Under the pieces are notes generated by a model. The model ran no database searches, had not been told where the DNA came from, and was given only the letters and a program-made list of their open reading frames with translations. The translations under genes and the position numbers were made by a program. DNA of 12,607 nt from a bacterium UBA2214 (lineage in GTDB: Bacteria > Zhuqueibacterota > Zhuqueibacteria > Residuimicrobiales > Residuimicrobiaceae), in the NCBI GenBank assembly GCA_002327255.1, contig DCUM01000042.1, forward strand, positions 1 through 12,607, read 5' to 3'. This document shows, one piece after another, positions 1-7,197 of the stretch. Positions within the stretch are counted from its first letter, which is position 1, and every line of letters begins with the position of its first letter.

Positions 1-1409
1 CTGGCATTGATGATGAACTCCCAGGCGCCCGATATGGTGCTGAGAAAAAAGTGGGTGACCACGAGTGAAAAAACCACCATGAGAATGATGCCGAAGCGCG
101 AGACCAGGACATAGTGCTTTTCATCCGCCTTCTTTTTGATGAAACGCTTGTAAAAATCGTTGATCAGATAGGACGTACCCCAATTGAGCTGCGAGGAGAT
201 GGTGGACATGTAGGCGGCGAGAAACACGGCGATCAGCAGTCCGAGGAGACCGATGGGCAGAAAACGCATCATCAGCTTGGGATACATGACCCCGGGGTCG
301 ATGGTATTTTCATAGGTCTCGTAGAACGCCTTGAACTCCGGCGTGCAGGCATCGGCCCTGGCGTGAAAAGTGCCCTGGCGGTAGACCTGTTCGACCTGGC
401 TGTACAGGGCGGGATTTTCGGCCTTGAGGATTTCGGTGTTCTGGGCGCGGGGCAGCAGCACCAGGGCGCTCAGGGCCACGAGAATCCACGGCCAGGGACG
501 GATGGTGTAATTGGCGATGGTGAACCACAGGGTGGCGAAGAGACTCTGTTTTTCGTCCCTGGCGGACATCATGCGCTGCGCGATATAGCCGCCGCCGCCC
601 GGGTCGGAACCGGGATACCAGCTCGACCACCACTGCAGGCCGATGTGGGCGAAAAAAGCCCCGGCGCTCAGCGCCAGCGCGCCGCCGGTCACGCCCGCGG
701 CGGTCACCGTGCCGATCTTTGGGAAAAAGCTCAACACCTGCGGCGCGATCTGCGCCTTGAGCCCCGTCGTGCTGCCGATCTGCGGCAGTTTGATGACGAT
801 CACCGCCAGGATGATGCACCCGGCCATGGCGAAGAGAAACTGGAAACTGTCGGTGCGCGCCGTGCCGAGGAGTCCCGAGGCCGAGGCATAGAGGGAGATG
901 ATGACCGCGGTGATCACCACCAGCAGAAAAGCGTCCATGCCGGGCAGGGTGACCTTGAAGATTTTTTCCATGGCCTTGTGCACCCAGCCCATGACGATGG
1001 CGTTCATGAAGAGGCCGAGATAGATGGCGCGGAAACCGCGCAGAAAGGCGGCGGCCTTGCCCGCATAGCGCAGCTCGACAAATTCGACATCGGTCATGAT
1101 ATTGGCGCGGCGCCATAATCTGGCGAAGAAAAAGACCGTCAACACGGCGCCGACGGCCATGTTCCACCACAACCAGTTGCCGGCGATGCCGTTTTTGGCC
1201 ACCAGTTCGGTGACTGCCAGCGGGGTGTCGGCGGCAAAGGTCGTCGCCACCATGGCGGTTCCGGCGATGTACCAGGGCAGGTTGCGTCCGGAGAGAAAGA
1301 ATTCGCCCGTGTTTTTCCCCGCCCGGCGCGAATAGTAAGCGGCGATGGCAAAGATGGCGATGAAAAAAGTGACGATGACCGTGTAATCGAGCCAATGCAA
1401 CGAACTCAT
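1..1409 (-). CDS. Sodium:solute symporter (SSS family), C-terminus missing
   Basis: Inner-membrane transporter that would use the sodium gradient to import a small organic solute; the substrate cannot be read from sequence. The 469 visible residues are strongly hydrophobic, with repeated membrane spans from residue 9 onward. Early SSS-like features include YYSRRAGKNTGEFFLSGR (25-42) and TTFAADTP (56-63). A core helix around 386-406 ends in AAYMSTISSQ, matching the conserved SSS helix whose Ser/Thr residues help bind sodium in characterised members. Residues 321-375 form a hydrophilic stretch between helices. ATG at 1409-1407 is preceded by GAGGTG (1418-1413). The frame is still open at base 1, so the last helices lie outside the window. 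It starts 114 bases after the M14 peptidase stop on the same strand, with no strong terminator between them, so co-transcription and a role in taking up peptidase products are plausible inferences. Confidence 0.9.
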   Translation of the reverse strand, partial: MSSLHWLDYTVIVTFFIAIFAIAAYYSRRAGKNTGEFFLSGRNLPWYIAGTAMVATTFAADTPLAVTELVAKNGIAGNWLWWNMAVGAVLTVFFFARLWRRANIMTDVEFVELRYAGKAAAFLRGFRAIYLGLFMNAIVMGWVHKAMEKIFKVTLPGMDAFLLVVITAVIISLYASASGLLGTARTDSFQFLFAMAGCIILAVIVIKLPQIGSTTGLKAQIAPQVLSFFPKIGTVTAAGVTGGALALSAGAFFAHIGLQWWSSWYPGSDPGGGGYIAQRMMSARDEKQSLFATLWFTIANYTIRPWPWILVALSALVLLPRAQNTEILKAENPALYSQVEQVYRQGTFHARADACTPEFKAFYETYENTIDPGVMYPKLMMRFLPIGLLGLLIAVFLAAYMSTISSQLNWGTSYLINDFYKRFIKKKADEKHYVLVSRFGIILMVVFSLVVTHFFLSTISGAWEFIINA

Positions 1410-1523
1410 GCGCACCTCATTCGATGGGTATCTTGTTATTGCAGGAAACCGGCCGCGTGGACCGCCTGCCTGCCCGGCGTCGGTCCCGTTCTGTCCGGAC
1501 CGGGATATACAGGAGTTGAAACG

Positions 1524-4349
1524 TTACCATTGTAATTCCGCCGTGGTTCCCATGCCGGGACCGAGGAGCATGGCGTTGATCAGCATCTGCGCCGTGTCTT
1601 TGTAATAGGCGCGGAAAAAGGGATCGCCGGCGAAGAGAATGAGTTGTCCCCGGCCCACTTTCTCGCGGCTGCAATAGACGCTTTCCGCCAGGAGTTCGCG
1701 GCCTTCGGGCCAGAGGAGTCCGGAGAGCCGCAGTTGGGCGGCGGTCGCCAGCCGTGCCGTTACCTGAACCGGTTCCCTGGCCAGCAGGGGCGTCGTGTTT
1801 TCGATGTAGACGGGAATGCGTGGATCGAGTCCGAAATTGAGGAAATGCTCCGCATCCAGCTCGGCGCGGAGGATGGCGCCGCTGGGCAGAAAGCGCGACA
1901 GCCACTTGTCCTGTTCCTGCGCTGTTTTGAGTTCCGCGGCCGCAGGTTTTTTGGGGAGGCTTGAGAAAAAGGTGGAATCCACGCTCGTGGGTGTTTGCGC
2001 CCAAAGGGCGAGGCTGTCGATGACCGGTTTTTCGGCGCGGCGCTGCCGTTGCGCTGCTGATTGATAGGCGCCGAGTTGATCGAGCACCTGTGCGCGCGGC
2101 CGCACCTGACTCCATTTCAGGGAGGAATCGGCCGCGAATACGGCCGCCGAACCCATGGCGATCAGCGTCCCGCCCTCCTCGATCCAGCGTTTCAGCCGCT
2201 CGATGCCGTTTTTGCCGAGCAGATTTTTTACCTGCCCTGGATCACCCCACAGCGATGGCAGAACCAGGACGTTGTAGAGATCGAGTTGCAGGTTGCCGAG
2301 GCGCTGCATGTCGAGCAGGGAGTATCTCGCGCCCAATTCCTGTTCCACCAGGAACCAGATCGCCCCCATATTGGTGGAAGAGACAGGGGTATTGGCAACG
2401 ACAGCGATGCGCGGCGTTTTCAGGAGGGCGTAGTGGCTGCTGCCAAAATCCAGCCCCTCCTCGACCAGCCCCGTCGCGGTCGTGTGAATTTCAACCTGAA
2501 GCCGGGCTGCCAGCTTTTCCAGGACGGCGGGCAGATCAGCCGGATTTTTGCTGGCAAATAACACCAGGGTTCCGGCCGCATAGTCCGTGCCGTTGATGCG
2601 GAACGGCTTGTCCGCGGCATAAACGGTGTACCCCCGCTGCAAGAGTTCGAGGCCGGCATGGGCGGCCCGGGCTTGCTGATAGGGGATGAGGCAGGCATAG
2701 GGCGCGTCCATTCTTTGCAGGTTGGGTGCCACGGTTTTTATCTGTTCCAGACGCGTTGCCTTTCCCACGGGCGATTGATTCAGCCACCAGGCGTCGACGC
2801 CATAGGCGATGGGCAGCGACCACGCGGTGACGTCATAGATGCGGCTTTCGCCCCTTTTTTCCAGGCTCTTGCGCTCTTCCTGCAGCGTGCTGGTGAGCAT
2901 GTGCGGATCGAAATCGCAGAAGGCCTGCGCCAGAGCGGCCAGGGGTTGATTCATGTCGACGATATAGCTCCCCGCGGGCAGCGTCGCCGGCGCCGGGCGG
3001 CCCCAATAATCACGGCCGCTGGTGCCGTGGACGGCTTCCGTGGTCTGATGAATTTCCAACCCCACGAGGCGCAGCCGCTCGATCAATTCCACGGCGCGCT
3101 GCGGATGTCTGGTCGCATCGATGGCGAGCGCCTTGTGGGTGAGCCGGGCATAGGCCTGCAAGGGCGCGCGGCGCGCCGCGTGAAAGGTTTCCAGCAGGAC
3201 GCGGCGGTTTTGCGCCGCGGTGATGAGATTGGACATGCTGCTGATGAAATGGTGGTGCACCGCTTCGCGATAGGTGAGGATGTGGCCATCCAGTTGTTTG
3301 ATCTGGGAGCCTTCGACGCGGGCCTGTTCATAGAGGATGCCGACGCAGCCGCCGAAGAGAATCCAGGCGTCGGCATAGCCGGGATAGAACTGTTCGTGCC
3401 AGTCGCGCGTGTAATAGCGCCAGCCGTAGCGGTTGTACCAGCGCGCCTGATCCCGGGAGAAGAGCTTCCACAAGTCGCGGATTTTTGCCGGTACCCGGGG
3501 ATGGATCGGTTCCCGCGGCGGGGAAAAGAGATAGGTGTCCAGTCCGCCCATTTCATGGGAATCGACAAAGAGCTGCGGATGCCACTCGTTGACCGCCTGG
3601 ACATGCGCCCTGGTCTCGGGCTGCGTCAGGGGGAGAAAATCGCGGTTGAGATCAAAGAGGTAGTGGTTGCCGCGGCCACCCGGCCACCCGCCGCTGTGGT
3701 GCAGGCTTTGCGGGTCGCTGTTGGGAATCGGGCCGCGCCACTGGCGCCAGTACTGCAGCGCGCGCGCCCGGCCGTCGGGATTCTGCAAGGGGTAGAGGAT
3801 GATCACCAGATGGTCGAGAAGATAGCGTGTGGTGCTGTCGCTGCCGGCGGCGAGCTGATAGGCCAGCTGCACCGCGGCCTCGGTGCTGGACGATTCGTTG
3901 CCGTGGATGTTGTAGGCCATCCAGGCGATGGCGGGCATTTCAGCGATGATCTCTCTGGCCTGCGCATCCGGGACCTGGCGCGGATCGGCCAGTTGCGCGA
4001 TGGCGTGCCGGATGGCCGGAAGGCGGGAGAGATTCTCCTCCGAGCTGATCACCAGGTATTCGATTTTGCGGTTTTCCCATGATTTTCCCGCCTCGCGGAG
4101 CAGTACCCGCCCTGACTGTGTGGAAAGAACCGCGAGATAGTGTTCCAATTCGTTTTGCTCGATCGGCTGCGTACCCGGATTGAAACCGAGAATTTCAAGG
4201 GGCGTCGCGATCCCCTCCAGATAGGCGCCATTCGGCCAGAAGGGGCTCTCCGAGCCCGAAAAGGGACCGGAATCCGGCTGTGGCAGCGCCAGTGTGGAGA
4301 TAAAAACGAGGATCAGGACGACGCGTCGGCAAAGGCTATTTTTTTTCAT
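1524..4349 (-). CDS. Secreted M14 family zinc carboxypeptidase
   Basis: A 941-residue exported metallopeptidase. A Sec-type signal peptide occupies residues 1 to about 24 (basic KKNSLCRR, then a hydrophobic core). The M14 catalytic domain spans about 40-390. Zinc ligands are H149 and E152 in HGNESS and H265 in DSHEMGG. NPDGR (190-194) and DLNRDF (233-238, R236) are the usual substrate-binding landmarks. E341 in LYEQAR is the likely general base. The C-terminal 550 residues are unlike the classical 300-residue enzymes. About 650-745 (IAVVANTPV ... LVLPSLWGD ... WIEEGGTLIAMG) resembles the glutamine-amidotransferase-like fold seen in other very long bacterial M14 proteins. The ATG at 4349 is 10 bases from GGAG in the leader and overlaps the preceding small gene by 14 bases, suggesting translational coupling. 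Family assignment is secure; the true substrate and exo- or endopeptidase behaviour are unknown. Confidence 0.93.
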   Translation of the reverse strand: MKKNSLCRRVVLILVFISTLALPQPDSGPFSGSESPFWPNGAYLEGIATPLEILGFNPGTQPIEQNELEHYLAVLSTQSGRVLLREAGKSWENRKIEYLVISSEENLSRLPAIRHAIAQLADPRQVPDAQAREIIAEMPAIAWMAYNIHGNESSSTEAAVQLAYQLAAGSDSTTRYLLDHLVIILYPLQNPDGRARALQYWRQWRGPIPNSDPQSLHHSGGWPGGRGNHYLFDLNRDFLPLTQPETRAHVQAVNEWHPQLFVDSHEMGGLDTYLFSPPREPIHPRVPAKIRDLWKLFSRDQARWYNRYGWRYYTRDWHEQFYPGYADAWILFGGCVGILYEQARVEGSQIKQLDGHILTYREAVHHHFISSMSNLITAAQNRRVLLETFHAARRAPLQAYARLTHKALAIDATRHPQRAVELIERLRLVGLEIHQTTEAVHGTSGRDYWGRPAPATLPAGSYIVDMNQPLAALAQAFCDFDPHMLTSTLQEERKSLEKRGESRIYDVTAWSLPIAYGVDAWWLNQSPVGKATRLEQIKTVAPNLQRMDAPYACLIPYQQARAAHAGLELLQRGYTVYAADKPFRINGTDYAAGTLVLFASKNPADLPAVLEKLAARLQVEIHTTATGLVEEGLDFGSSHYALLKTPRIAVVANTPVSSTNMGAIWFLVEQELGARYSLLDMQRLGNLQLDLYNVLVLPSLWGDPGQVKNLLGKNGIERLKRWIEEGGTLIAMGSAAVFAADSSLKWSQVRPRAQVLDQLGAYQSAAQRQRRAEKPVIDSLALWAQTPTSVDSTFFSSLPKKPAAAELKTAQEQDKWLSRFLPSGAILRAELDAEHFLNFGLDPRIPVYIENTTPLLAREPVQVTARLATAAQLRLSGLLWPEGRELLAESVYCSREKVGRGQLILFAGDPFFRAYYKDTAQMLINAMLLGPGMGTTAELQW

Positions 4350-4551
4350 CCTGTGTCACTCCAGAGAAAAAACGGATCAACGGTCTGATGATTGTCACGA
4401 GAAATGCGCCGGCGTACCAGTACCACGCCAGGCTCAGCGCGGCGGGCCACCATTTGGCGAGCAGCAGTGCAGCGGCCAGGACGGCGATTTTGATAAGGCC
4501 GATATCCCAGACATCGGCGTGATAGGCAACAATTTTCTTGACCATGGACAT
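4336..4551 (-). CDS. Small two-helix membrane protein, unknown function
   Basis: A 71-residue protein that I do not recognise with confidence. The frame is open further upstream (to 4668), but I chose the ATG at 4551 because AGGAG lies 9 bases before it and the upstream extension is Pro/Gly/Lys-rich with no membrane character. A second ATG two codons later is possible. The N-terminus is amphipathic (MVKKIVAYHADVWDIGLI). Hydrophobic segments follow at about 18-34 and 38-57, rich in Trp and Tyr (KWWPAALSLAWYWY), then IRPLIRFF and a charged tail DEKK. Two positive patches and short loops suggest an inner-membrane hairpin. It is first in the minus-strand unit and overlaps the M14 peptidase start by 14 bases, so it probably shares its transcript. 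Confidence 0.7.
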   Translation of the reverse strand: MSMVKKIVAYHADVWDIGLIKIAVLAAALLLAKWWPAALSLAWYWYAGAFLVTIIRPLIRFFSGVTQDEKK

Positions 4552-4761
4552 GGGAATGAACTCCTGATTGATAATCGTTACAATGCCCAAAAAGGTATTT
4601 TCTGCGGGCTTGTGGTTTGCCCGTCCCGCCGGTTTCGCGCCGGCCCCCTGGATAAATGGTTTCAGCACAAGCGTATGAAGCCGGCTGCGAATAACTGTTG
4701 TGTTATCCTCTTCTCTATAACATTACAAAGCATTTGGATGAATGGCAAGAAAAATCCTGTA

Positions 4762-4790
4762 TTGAAATAATAAAAATTTATTCATATCTT
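4762..4790 (+). promoter_or_regulatory. Candidate sigma70-type promoter of pdxST
   Basis: TTGAAA (4762-4767) and TATCTT (4785-4790) are separated by 17 bases in the most AT-rich part of the divergent region. This predicts a transcript starting near 4797 with a leader of about 128 bases before pdxS. The hexamers are good but not perfect, and the consensus of this organism's main sigma factor is unknown. Confidence 0.4.
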
Positions 4791-4855
4791 AATAGACCAC
4801 TCTGTTCTTAGCCTTGAAAAAACCGCACGGCACACGGGCGCGGAAGGAGAGATCG

Positions 4856-4902
4856 CTGGAAAGTCAAGAACTTTCCGGAAGCATGTGCACAAAAAGCGTG
4901 CA
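4856..4902 (+). promoter_or_regulatory. Two hairpins in the pdxS leader
   Basis: The first hairpin has stem GGAAAGT (4858-4864) and ACTTTCC (4870-4876) with a 5-base CAAGA loop. It can extend by a T-G wobble and a C-G pair to 4856/4878. The second has TGCAC (4886-4890) and GTGCA (4898-4902) with a 7-base loop, ending ten bases before the pdxS Shine-Dalgarno. Neither is followed by a T-run, so they are not intrinsic terminators. A role in mRNA stability or translational control is possible but unproven; they match no riboswitch class that I recognise. Confidence 0.35.
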
Positions 4903-4924
4903 ACGTATATTTGAGGAAGATACC

Positions 4925-5809
4925 ATGCAGAATGACAAAAATATGAAAGTCAAAATCGGTTTGGCGGAGATGCTCAAGGGCGGCGTGATCATGGATGTCA
5001 CCACGCCGGAGCAGGCCAAAATTGCCGAGGAGGCCGGCGCCGTGGCGGTGATGGCCCTGGAGCGCATCCCCGCGGATATCCGCGCCCACGGCGGCGTCGC
5101 CCGCATGTCCGATCCGAGCGTGATCCGCGCCATCCAGAAAGCGGTGAGCATCCCGGTGATGGCCAAATGCCGCATCGGCCATTTTGCCGAAGCGCAGGTG
5201 CTCGAGGCCCTCGGCGTCGATTTCATCGATGAGAGCGAAGTCCTGACCCCGGCGGATGAAGAATTCCACGTCGACAAATGGAATTTCAAGGTGCCGTTCG
5301 TGTGCGGCTGCCGCAATCTCGGAGAGGCACTGCGGCGCATTGCCGAAGGCGCGGCCATGATCCGCACCAAGGGCGAAGCGGGCAGCGGCAACATCGTCGA
5401 GGCGGTGCGGCACATGCGTGCGGTGCAGGGCGGCATCCGCCGCATCCAGGGACTGGGCGGCGAGGAACTGGTCACCGAGGCCAAGAACCTCGGCGCGCCG
5501 GTGGAACTGGTGCGCGAAGTGAAAAAGCTGGGCAAGCTGCCGGTGCCGAATTTCTCGGCCGGCGGCGTCGCCACCCCGGCCGATGCTTCGCTCATGATGC
5601 AACTGGGCGCCGAGACCGTCTTCGTCGGCAGCGGCATCTTCAAGTCCAGCGATCCGGTAAAAATGTCAAAGGCGATCGTCACCGCGGTGACCCACTATAT
5701 GGATTTCAAGATCATCGCCAAAGTTTCCTCGGGACTCGGCGAGGCCATGCGCGGCCTCGAGATGGCCGCCATCCCGGAAGATGAACGCATGGCGGGAAGA
5801 GGCTGGTAG
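4925..5809 (+). CDS. pdxS: Pyridoxal 5'-phosphate synthase subunit PdxS
   Basis: Synthase subunit of the DXP-independent vitamin B6 pathway. It condenses ribose 5-phosphate (or ribulose 5-phosphate), glyceraldehyde 3-phosphate and ammonia from PdxT into pyridoxal phosphate in the cytoplasm. The 294-residue length is normal for the family. D24 (VIMDV), K81 (PVMAKCRIGH) and K149 (IRTKGEAGSG) fall at exactly the positions of the catalytic residues of Bacillus subtilis PdxS, which supports this start. The phosphate-binding loop NFSAGGVATPAD is present, as is GSGIFKS near the C-terminus. ATG 4925 is preceded by GAGGAAG (4913-4919). The frame extends upstream to 4814, but those residues are not PdxS-like. 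The stop codon directly abuts the pdxT start. Confidence 0.98.
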   Translation: MQNDKNMKVKIGLAEMLKGGVIMDVTTPEQAKIAEEAGAVAVMALERIPADIRAHGGVARMSDPSVIRAIQKAVSIPVMAKCRIGHFAEAQVLEALGVDFIDESEVLTPADEEFHVDKWNFKVPFVCGCRNLGEALRRIAEGAAMIRTKGEAGSGNIVEAVRHMRAVQGGIRRIQGLGGEELVTEAKNLGAPVELVREVKKLGKLPVPNFSAGGVATPADASLMMQLGAETVFVGSGIFKSSDPVKMSKAIVTAVTHYMDFKIIAKVSSGLGEAMRGLEMAAIPEDERMAGRGW

Positions 5810-6391
5810 ATGCGCATCGGGGTTCTGGCGGTTCAGGGAGATTTTGGCAAACATCGCGACATGCTGCTGCGCCTCGACATCGAGGCGCTGCTGGTGCGCA
5901 CACCGCAAGCGCTGGCGCAGTGCGATGGCGTGATCATCCCGGGTGGCGAATCCACCACCCTGACCACGGTCATGCAGAAGCACGGACTGTGGCAGCCGCT
6001 CCAGGAATTCGGGCGCCGCAAGGTCATTTTTGGCACCTGTGCGGGATTGATCATCGTCGCCAACGAAGTGCCGGGCCATGCGCATTCGACCCTGGATCTG
6101 ATCGACATCACCGTGGCGCGCAATGCCTACGGCCGCCAGGTGGATTCCTTCATCGACACGGTCAAGCTGGAGTTGCAGGGTGCGGCGCATACGATGGAAG
6201 GCGTCTTCATCCGCGCCCCGAAAATCGTGGCCTGCGGCAACAGCGTGCACATCCTCGGCCATTACCGCAAGGACGTCGTGGCCGCGGAGAATGAGCATAT
6301 TCTCGTGTGCACTTTTCATCCCGAACTCACCGACGACACGGCCCTGCACCGCTATTTCCTTCACAAGGTCAGCCGTCACCTCCATGACTGA
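5810..6391 (+). CDS. pdxT: Pyridoxal 5'-phosphate synthase glutaminase PdxT
   Basis: Class I glutamine amidotransferase subunit that hydrolyses glutamine and channels ammonia to PdxS; 12 copies of each form the known synthase complex. The 193-residue protein has the oxyanion region PGGESTT (44-50), nucleophile C77 in GTCAGLI, the family motif RNAYGRQVDSF (104-114), and H170 and E172 in FHPEL completing the catalytic triad. The ATG follows the pdxS TAG with no intervening base, implying translational coupling. The last few codons and the stop resemble the tail of the 99-bp repeats that follow (see findings), so the extreme C-terminus may have been shaped by the repeat. Function is otherwise secure. 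Confidence 0.98.
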   Translation: MRIGVLAVQGDFGKHRDMLLRLDIEALLVRTPQALAQCDGVIIPGGESTTLTTVMQKHGLWQPLQEFGRRKVIFGTCAGLIIVANEVPGHAHSTLDLIDITVARNAYGRQVDSFIDTVKLELQGAAHTMEGVFIRAPKIVACGNSVHILGHYRKDVVAAENEHILVCTFHPELTDDTALHRYFLHKVSRHLHD

Positions 6392-6411
6392 ACCGCTGCA
6401 AACCCGGTTTT

Positions 6412-6510
6412 GAACCAGACAGCGCTCCTTGAAGGGCAAGCGGCCGCTGTACGATCTGCCGGTGTGACACCGTTGCCCTGACTGAAACATTGAAAAAAGG
6501 CCCCGGTTTT
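6412..6510. repeat. Diverged first unit of a 99-bp tandem array
   Basis: The anchor TTTTGAACCAG at 6408-6418 recurs 99 bases later (6507-6517), and further related anchors follow at 99-base steps (GAAC at 6412, 6511, 6610, 6709). The right half of this unit matches the later units at short blocks with a 2-base offset: GATCTGCC, then GAC, GCC and TGACTGAA, then an A-run and CCCCGG. The left half is mostly different. It is therefore an old, decayed copy. It has one extra G before the CCCC run compared with the other units. Confidence 0.6.
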
Positions 6511-6708
6511 GAACCAGCCGGTGCTTGTCGATCGGTTAATGATCCCCGGGGATGATCTGCCTGCGGGACCTCATCGCCATGACGGAATCAGCAAAAAAGC
6601 CCCGGTCTTGAACCAGCCGGTGCTTGTCGATCGGTTAATGATCCCCGGGGATGATCTGCCTGCGGGACCTCATCGCCATGACTGAATCAGCAAAAAAGCC
6701 CCGGTCTT
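6511..6708. repeat. Two near-identical 99-bp direct repeats
   Basis: Units 6511-6609 and 6610-6708 differ at one position by eye (G at 6584, T at 6683). Each contains the perfect palindrome ATCCCCGGGGAT (6542-6553 and 6641-6652) and ends in A6-GCCCCGGTCTT, which is the left arm of the downstream terminator. All three frames have stops and there is no Shine-Dalgarno, so they are non-coding. Near-identity means a recent duplication or ongoing homogenisation. There is no unique spacer between units, so this is not CRISPR. Confidence 0.95.
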
Positions 6709-6728
6709 GAACGAACCGGGGCTTTTTT
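6692..6728. terminator. Bidirectional intrinsic terminator
   Basis: A perfect 14-bp inverted repeat: AAAAAAGCCCCGGT (6692-6705) pairs with ACCGGGGCTTTTTT (6715-6728) around a 9-base loop. It reads as a GC-rich hairpin followed by six T on either strand. It would stop pdxST transcripts from the left and the small basic-protein gene from the right, whose stop is 14 bases away. Confidence 0.92.
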
Positions 6729-6741
6729 ATGGGGCATTCCA

Positions 6742-7062
6742 TTATATGCGTCCGAGGCGTTTTTTGATGCGGCGCATCCTGGTGCGCGCCCGTTTCAGCT
6801 TGACGGGATCTTGTGCTTCCAATGCTGCATCGCGCTCTTTTTTGAGCGATTTGAGATCTTTTTTGTATTTCTTTTTTTTGTCGGCCGATTTGGCGTGGTG
6901 ATGGACGTGCATGTCCAGGCCCAGGGCGGTGCAGACGGCCACCAGCAGATGTTCCTTGTTGAGCTGGGTGTAGCCCTGCACGGCCTCGTGTTCGATGCCC
7001 TTGGCGATTTCACGCAGTTCGGCCACGGTCTTTTTCTTCAATTCTTCATAGCTGTGCGACAT
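6742..7062 (-). CDS. Small basic protein with Rho-N/SAP-like N-terminus
   Basis: 106 residues, very basic (pI clearly above 10 by inspection). Residues 6-50 (EELKKKTVAELREIAKGI ... NKEHLLVAVCTALGL) have the helix-turn-helix spacing and Leu pattern of the Rho termination factor N-terminal/SAP-like fold, which binds nucleic acid in known members. A His-rich linker follows (MHVHHHAKSADKKKK, 51-65). The C-terminal half is a charged helix, probably coiled-coil, ending RTRMRRIKKRLGRI. I chose ATG 7062 because GGAGG lies 7 bases upstream; the frame opens 27 bases earlier without a better signal. Similar short proteins exist in other bacteria as uncharacterised families, as far as I recall. RNA or DNA binding is an inference from fold and charge. 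Confidence 0.82.
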   Translation of the reverse strand: MSHSYEELKKKTVAELREIAKGIEHEAVQGYTQLNKEHLLVAVCTALGLDMHVHHHAKSADKKKKYKKDLKSLKKERDAALEAQDPVKLKRARTRMRRIKKRLGRI

Positions 7063-7101
7063 AGTGCGTCCTCCCGATTTTATGCCCACATATACATAAT
7101 T

Positions 7102-7107
7102 ATTATA
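7102..7107 (-). promoter_or_regulatory. Possible -10 element upstream of the small basic gene
   Basis: Read leftward, TATAAT lies 40 bases before the ATG at 7062 inside a strongly AT-rich stretch (about 7078-7130). No good -35 hexamer sits at the usual distance (AAAAGT at a 17-base spacing). The AT-richness and position suggest a promoter, but the evidence is limited to one hexamer. Confidence 0.3.
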
Positions 7108-7197
7108 AAAAACACAACAAAAAAACTTTTACCGGATGAACTGCTCTTCGTGCGCCCGCCACGGTCGGAGTCAGTTCAGTAACGATTTAAATCCAGC

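Larger units (their letters stand above)
4552..4924. other. Divergent intergenic region before pdxS
   Basis: 373 bases separate the small membrane protein gene (leftward) from pdxS (rightward). The right half is AT-rich around 4755-4795 and holds the promoter candidate and leader hairpins listed separately. The left half holds a short GC hairpin (GCCGG/CCGGC type, around 4628-4646) but no promoter for the leftward genes that I can defend. I see no coding sequence here. Confidence 0.5.

Noticed and set aside
114..1118. Long plus-strand open frame opposite the symporter
   Set aside because: It is antisense to a clear SSS transporter, has no membrane or domain pattern, and is typical of GC-rich shadow frames.
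310..1395. Second minus-strand frame over the symporter
   Set aside because: It overlaps the symporter in another frame and translates to Arg/His-rich sequence without recognisable structure; the SSS frame is the real one.
2658..4082. 474-codon plus-strand frame opposite the M14 peptidase
   Set aside because: The opposite strand has all M14 catalytic motifs, and the plus frame has none and no ribosome-binding site.
4814..4924. Upstream start extending PdxS by 37 residues
   Set aside because: The extension is not PdxS-like, overlaps the leader hairpins, and would shift D24, K81 and K149 off the family numbering that fits ATG 4925.
6412..6708. CRISPR array
   Set aside because: The whole 99-bp unit repeats with no unique spacers, and there are no cas genes; it is a simple tandem duplication.
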